This document shows positions 59,674-64,000 of a stretch of 64,000 nucleotides of DNA, piece after piece (the first letter of the stretch is position 1; each line of letters opens with the position of its first letter). The stretch is from assembly GCA_016785225.1 (NCBI GenBank), contig JAFBJZ010000354.1:310001-374000 (forward strand), read 5' to 3'. A program made the position numbers and the translations under genes. Under the pieces are notes generated by a model. It saw nothing but the letters and a program-made list of their open reading frames with translations. It was not told the DNA's origin and made no database searches. The DNA comes from Psettodes erumei. Taxonomy: Eukaryota; Chordata; Actinopteri; Pleuronectiformes; Psettodidae.

Positions 59674-62021
59674 ATTTGGCCGCATTGGTCGTCTGGTGAC
59701 CCGTGCTGCTTTCCACTCCAAGAAGGTGGAGGTTGTGGCTATCAATGACCCCTTCATTGACCTGGAGTACATGGTGAGGTGTTTTTGTTTGTTTGTTTTT
59801 TAAAATTCTGTTATTTAACGTTCATGGAATCCCCCACACACACACACACGCACACAAAAACAAACGCATCATCTTGTTTTCACGCCTCCTCTTTAGGTCT
59901 ACATGTTCAAGTATGACTCCACCCATGGTCGCTTCAAGGGCGAGGTCAAGGCTGAGGGTGACAAGCTGGTCATCGATGGACACAAAATCTCAGTTTTCCA
60001 CGAGTGAGTTTTACTTGGCGTCCTTTAATAAATTTAATGCAATGAATCATGCTGATTTCCAAACAATTTCACCAACAAGCACAAAAGGAAGAACACATTT
60101 ATTGTGACCCTAACCCTTCATTTCTCCCTGTTTTGGCAGGAGGGACCCCGCCAACATCAAATGGGGTGATGCTGGTGCCCAGTACGTGGTTGAGTCCACT
60201 GGTGTCTTCACCACCATTGAGAAGGCCTCTGTATGTACTCAGTTCTGTCCCATAATCTTCAACCTATAATATTACTTCATGTCAAAAGGATACAGATTTA
60301 ATTTGATTTCAACACAACATTTTTAGGCTCACCTGAAGGGCGGTGCCAAGAGGGTCATCATCTCTGCACCCAGCGCTGATGCTCCCATGTTTGTCATGGG
60401 TGTCAACCACCAGAAATATGAAAATTCCCTCAAGGTTGTCAGGTAAGAATCAAAGTATTAATCAGAGTTGTAATAATTAAGTGTTTTTCCACTTTTTTGT
60501 GCATCTGCCTTTTTTAGGCATATATCACCATACAAAAACATTTTGAGGCCTTGCCTTTTCTATTTTGAAAAGCCTCATCTCAAAGGTGCTGTTTCTTAAT
60601 TTCTCCATAGCAACGCCTCCTGCACAACCAACTGCCTGGCCCCCCTGGCCAAGGTCATTCATGACAACTTTGGCATCATTGAGGGCCTGATGGTGAGGAT
60701 TAAAACACTCAGAACAATCTGGCAATGAAATGCAAAGCAGCCCCTAAACACCAACATGAAGTAAGAAAGGACTAGGGAGTTTAAACTTTAATCCTCCTCC
60801 TATTTCTTCCTCTCTGTGTGCTTTTTTTTTTTTTTTAAACATCAGAGCACAGTTCATGCCATCACTGCCACCCAAAAGACTGTGGACGGCCCCTCCGGCA
60901 AACTGTGGAGGGACGGCCGTGGTGCCAGCCAGAACATCATCCCTGCTTCAACCGGTGCTGCCAAAGCTGTTGGCAAGGTCATCCCTGAGCTTAATGGGTC
61001 AGTGGTGAAAACACATGATTTGTGCTGCAGCTATATGCCTTTCTTTGCATGACCGGAGCTTGTCGTGAATCAAGATTTGTCTCACGTGTTATGTCCATGT
61101 TTTCACAGAAAGCTGACCGGCATGGCCTTCCGTGTCCCCACCCCCAATGTGTCAGTGGTTGACCTGACAGTCCGTCTGGAGAAACCCGTGAGTGACAGTA
61201 AAATAGGAGTGTTCTTTGCATGCTCGAGTCTGGTATTTTTTGTCAAGCTGTTTTAAGAAAAATGCTTTCTCAAAATTGGATTTGTATTGCTTTCCACTTG
61301 GCCCCATCAAATGCACCTCTGTCTAACATTATTAGAATTTAATTAATGCTTTTCTGACTGAGCAGTATTTGATTTGTTAAGTCGGCTATGGTGTTTTGGC
61401 TCACTTCACCAAAAAAAAAAAATTACGTATTTGTGTGAAGATTTATATTTTCAGTAGGAAGAAAAGTGTAGAATAATGACTTGAATTAAGTTTATGGTAT
61501 AATCATAAGCTTATTAATGTTTTACTATTTCTGTATTTTCTACATTTGTGTTAAAATACAAACACAACCTCTTTTCTTCCCCCCAGGCCAAGTACGATGA
61601 CATCAAGAAGGTTGTGAAGGCTGCAGCTGAGGGGCCCATGAAGGGCTTTCTGGGATACACAGAGCACCAGGTATGTTCTCGTTTTTTATCTCATTTATCT
61701 TTTTAAACTAGATTGTCTGTTGGTTTGCTTCTTAAAGTAGCGCTCTCTCCTTGCTCTTCTACAGGTCGTGTCCACAGACTTCAACGGCGACTGCCACTCC
61801 TCCATCTTTGATGCTGGCGCTGGCATTGCCCTCAATGATCACTTTGTCAAGCTGGTCTCATGGTACGCCTCCATTTAAAGATTGCTTTCACATCCTCACA
61901 TCTTTCCTGGCGACACATATTGACTCTTTTTTGTTCTTGCTTCTTCACAAGGTACGACAATGAGTTCGGCTACAGCAACCGTGTCTGCGACCTGATGGCC
62001 CACATGGCCTCCAAGGAGTAA
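58165..62021 (+). CDS. gapdh: Glyceraldehyde-3-phosphate dehydrogenase
   Basis: Glycolytic enzyme that oxidatively phosphorylates glyceraldehyde-3-phosphate with NAD+; acts as a cytosolic tetramer. Coding exons: 58165-58187, 59674-59773, 59897-60003, 60140-60230, 60327-60442, 60611-60692, 60846-60997, 61109-61187, 61587-61670, 61765-61862, 61952-62021. Phases agree and give 333 aa, the usual fish length. The Rossmann motif is INGFGRIGR. Catalytic SNASCTTNCLAPLAK carries nucleophile Cys150. GASQNIIPASTGAAKAVGK and the C-terminal WYDNEFGYSNRV are intact. The start is the ATG in CAAAATGGTG. Codon use is strongly C-ending, as expected for a highly expressed gene. A poly(A) signal AATAAA lies at 62317-62322. 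It is the muscle/general gapdh type rather than gapdhs, which carries a proline-rich N-terminal extension. Confidence 0.98.
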
Positions 62022-63253
62022 ACCAACCATACAAGCAACCGTCAATGTACTATGCCGCATCACCCACATTCACCGGAATCCAGAGTTATAAATTTACAAT
62101 AAGGCATTGTATTATCTATAACTCTGTCCAGTTCCATTTGATTGCTGACCCCAATTTACATGTCTGAGGAAAGGTCCCACAGAGAGCAAATGAAAAGATT
62201 TAAATTGGTGACCAATTACTTTTTTTTATTTGTGAAATTCCCTGTTCTGTTCTTGTTTGAGATGAAGTGAAGGTGTGAGACTGTCTGCAGCACCTCAGTG
62301 CTACAGACAGTGGTGGAATAAAGTCCTCTGTTTGTGAGATTCATGCCTATTTTTCTTTTTTGTCCCTCTTTCTCTCTGCACAAAACAAATCTTTATTGAA
62401 AGTCCAATGGGATTAATGTGAATATCGGCATGCATTCTTATATGGGTCAAAGAGTTCTGCAAACACTCGTGACGGTTTGGCCGCTCACATTGATTCTTGC
62501 ACCACAGCATTGCTTTCATAAATCATCAATTTTTTTTTTTCAAATTTCTTCTGTCATGTTCAATATGTGTTCGATCTGAGTGGCTGAGCAGTGTAGCGTG
62601 GCCAACACAACTTGTTGACAACCGACTATTACAGCTCAATATTGGGCTTTTATGCATTATGCATGCGGCTGATATGCTTTCACAAAGTGAAAGAGCGTTA
62701 TGATTACCTGATCATTGCTATTTCTCTCACGAACCCATCTGTATTGATCACTTTTCTGAACCACTAGTTGTGATAAAAGAGAACTGCTAAAGATTAAGAC
62801 ATGAGCGACATGACACGACTATAAGAGAAGGCTTTGTTGGGCAACAGCACACAGAAATGGTGCTCATGGTGTTTCCCTTCCAGTTTCCCCTTAAAGGAAC
62901 TTTTTTTTTTAATGCCTTTGGGATTTTCATGCTGGAGAGATTTTGTGAACAGATGAGTTCCTAAGGGTATACGGTTTTTGGATGGTATTTCATAGCTCAG
63001 AGTCAACATGAATCTGGGATTTTAATGTCCAAAACCGAGGTCCTAGAACTTAATGTGTATTACAATTACAGTGGTGGAGAATGGGACATGACAGAAAAAA
63101 GACAACATATGGACCCCGGGGATGGGCGTGTGGATTCACACGGATCATAATGGATTAAAAAGAAGGATGGTGGATCGCTTGGTAGGAGACAAGAGGAGGG
63201 GCAGAGTTTAACGACCCTCCAATAGCCTCCACCATCTCTGCCCCTCTCTCCCT

Positions 63254-63288
<35 letters not shown>

Positions 63289-64000
63289 TTGAATGCCTCT
63301 AGCTGATCATTTGTAAGCCAGATTGTTGACAGCAAATTTTCTCTGCAGCTCTCCAGAGGAATGCCAACTGGATTTACAGAGGAAGGGTTCAGATTATAAT
63401 TATATAAAATATAAGACAAAAGATCTTTGCTGTAAAGACCAGCTGAGAGGTCACCAGAAGGGACTGACTGACAGAGGAAGGACAGTGGGGTTTTTTTCCC
63501 TCGCAGGTACAGTATGTGTTTGCATCCTGAATTGAGAGGTCTTTAGAGAGGGTTGCCATTTGAAGAAATTTTGATAAACTCTCTTTTCTTCTCTGTTGAT
63601 CTTGCATTGACTGTTTTTATTCAAATGACATATTTACTCAGATAACCCTGAAATATTTGTTTATCAATGGAAAGAAATGCAATATTTGAAGAAATGTCAG
63701 ATTTTGCCACTAAAGCTGTGAATTATGTTGCAACTCCACAGAAAGCCAGTGGGGGGAAATATATTACGTGATCTGCTTGATCAGTTTTGATCAGTTGCGT
63801 AGCTAAATTCTCTTAAACTGAAGGTTTAAAAGCAGTTTCTGCCCTCCCGTAATTTTGATGCGCACACTGAGAGCAGAAGAGCAAAAAAAACCTGAATTAT
63901 TCTTCTCTGTTTTTATGGCCTCAGTGGTTCTTTGGAGTTCAAGAAGCAGGCGCTCCACACTTTGTGCTGCTGTGGCTCAGTGCAACACATCCATGGGAGA
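62022..64000. other. gapdh 3'UTR and gene-free end of window
   Basis: gapdh poly(A) signal at 62317-62322. Beyond it lies AT-rich sequence with a (CA)n tract at 63258-63287. I see no exon on either strand. A gene may begin past the right edge. Confidence 0.5.
63258..63287. repeat. (CA)n microsatellite
   Basis: About 15 CA units in intergenic sequence; the minus-strand frame through it is spurious. Confidence 0.9.

Noticed and set aside
1..64000. CRISPR arrays, operons, phage or bacterial features, tRNA and rRNA genes
   Set aside because: The window is vertebrate nuclear DNA; no spaced direct repeats or credible tRNA A/B boxes were seen.

Overview
This is a vertebrate nuclear window, most likely from a teleost fish. 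Its genes are split into many short GT-AG exons, microsatellites are frequent, teleost-type interspersed repeats are present, and the reconstructed proteins look like fish orthologs. I read the genes by joining exons whose splice sites and reading phases agree and comparing the result with remembered vertebrate families; no search was run.

Layout from left to right. Positions 1-3650 are gene-poor. zyx (zyxin, +) has a probable noncoding 5' exon near 3.7-3.9 kb, a 6.3 kb first intron, coding exons at 10253-15754 and a 3'UTR to about 17.9 kb. kel (Kell-like M13-family membrane protein, +, 18652-23610) follows. Tail to tail with it lies emg1 (-, 24797-26434). emg1 is head to head with nop2 (+, 27517-31793). 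Then come ing4 (+, 32711-35593), ncapd2 (+, 37067-51412, about 33 coding exons), a C-type natriuretic peptide gene (+, 53773-54367) and gapdh (+, 58165-62021). The last 2 kb holds no gene I can recognise.

The best find is inside ncapd2. Three introns each carry an RNA-like element of about 305-335 nt with a box C, a terminal GCCC/GGGC stem and a box D. Each has a guide that pairs with U5 snRNA so that C45 faces the fifth nucleotide before box D, and an H/ACA-type pocket strand that pairs with U5 just 5' of U46 and lies 14 nt before an ACA/ATA box. This is the signature of the composite scaRNA U85 (SCARNA10), which in human also sits in an NCAPD2 intron. Here it appears as three copies, two nearly identical and one diverged.

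The second notable point is that the Kell ortholog has lost every catalytic motif of its metallopeptidase family and is probably a pseudoenzyme. The third is the gene order: it joins genes that in human lie on 7q34 (ZYX, KEL) and 12p13.31 (EMG1, NOP2, ING4, NCAPD2, GAPDH), with a CNP gene between ncapd2 and gapdh that human 12p13 lacks.

Functionally this is a housekeeping cluster: ribosome biogenesis (emg1, nop2), chromatin reading (ing4), mitotic chromosome condensation (ncapd2), snRNA modification (the scaRNAs), glycolysis (gapdh), focal adhesion signalling (zyx), a blood-cell surface protein (kel) and a peptide hormone (CNP). Noncoding exons, transcription starts and regulatory sites are tentative.
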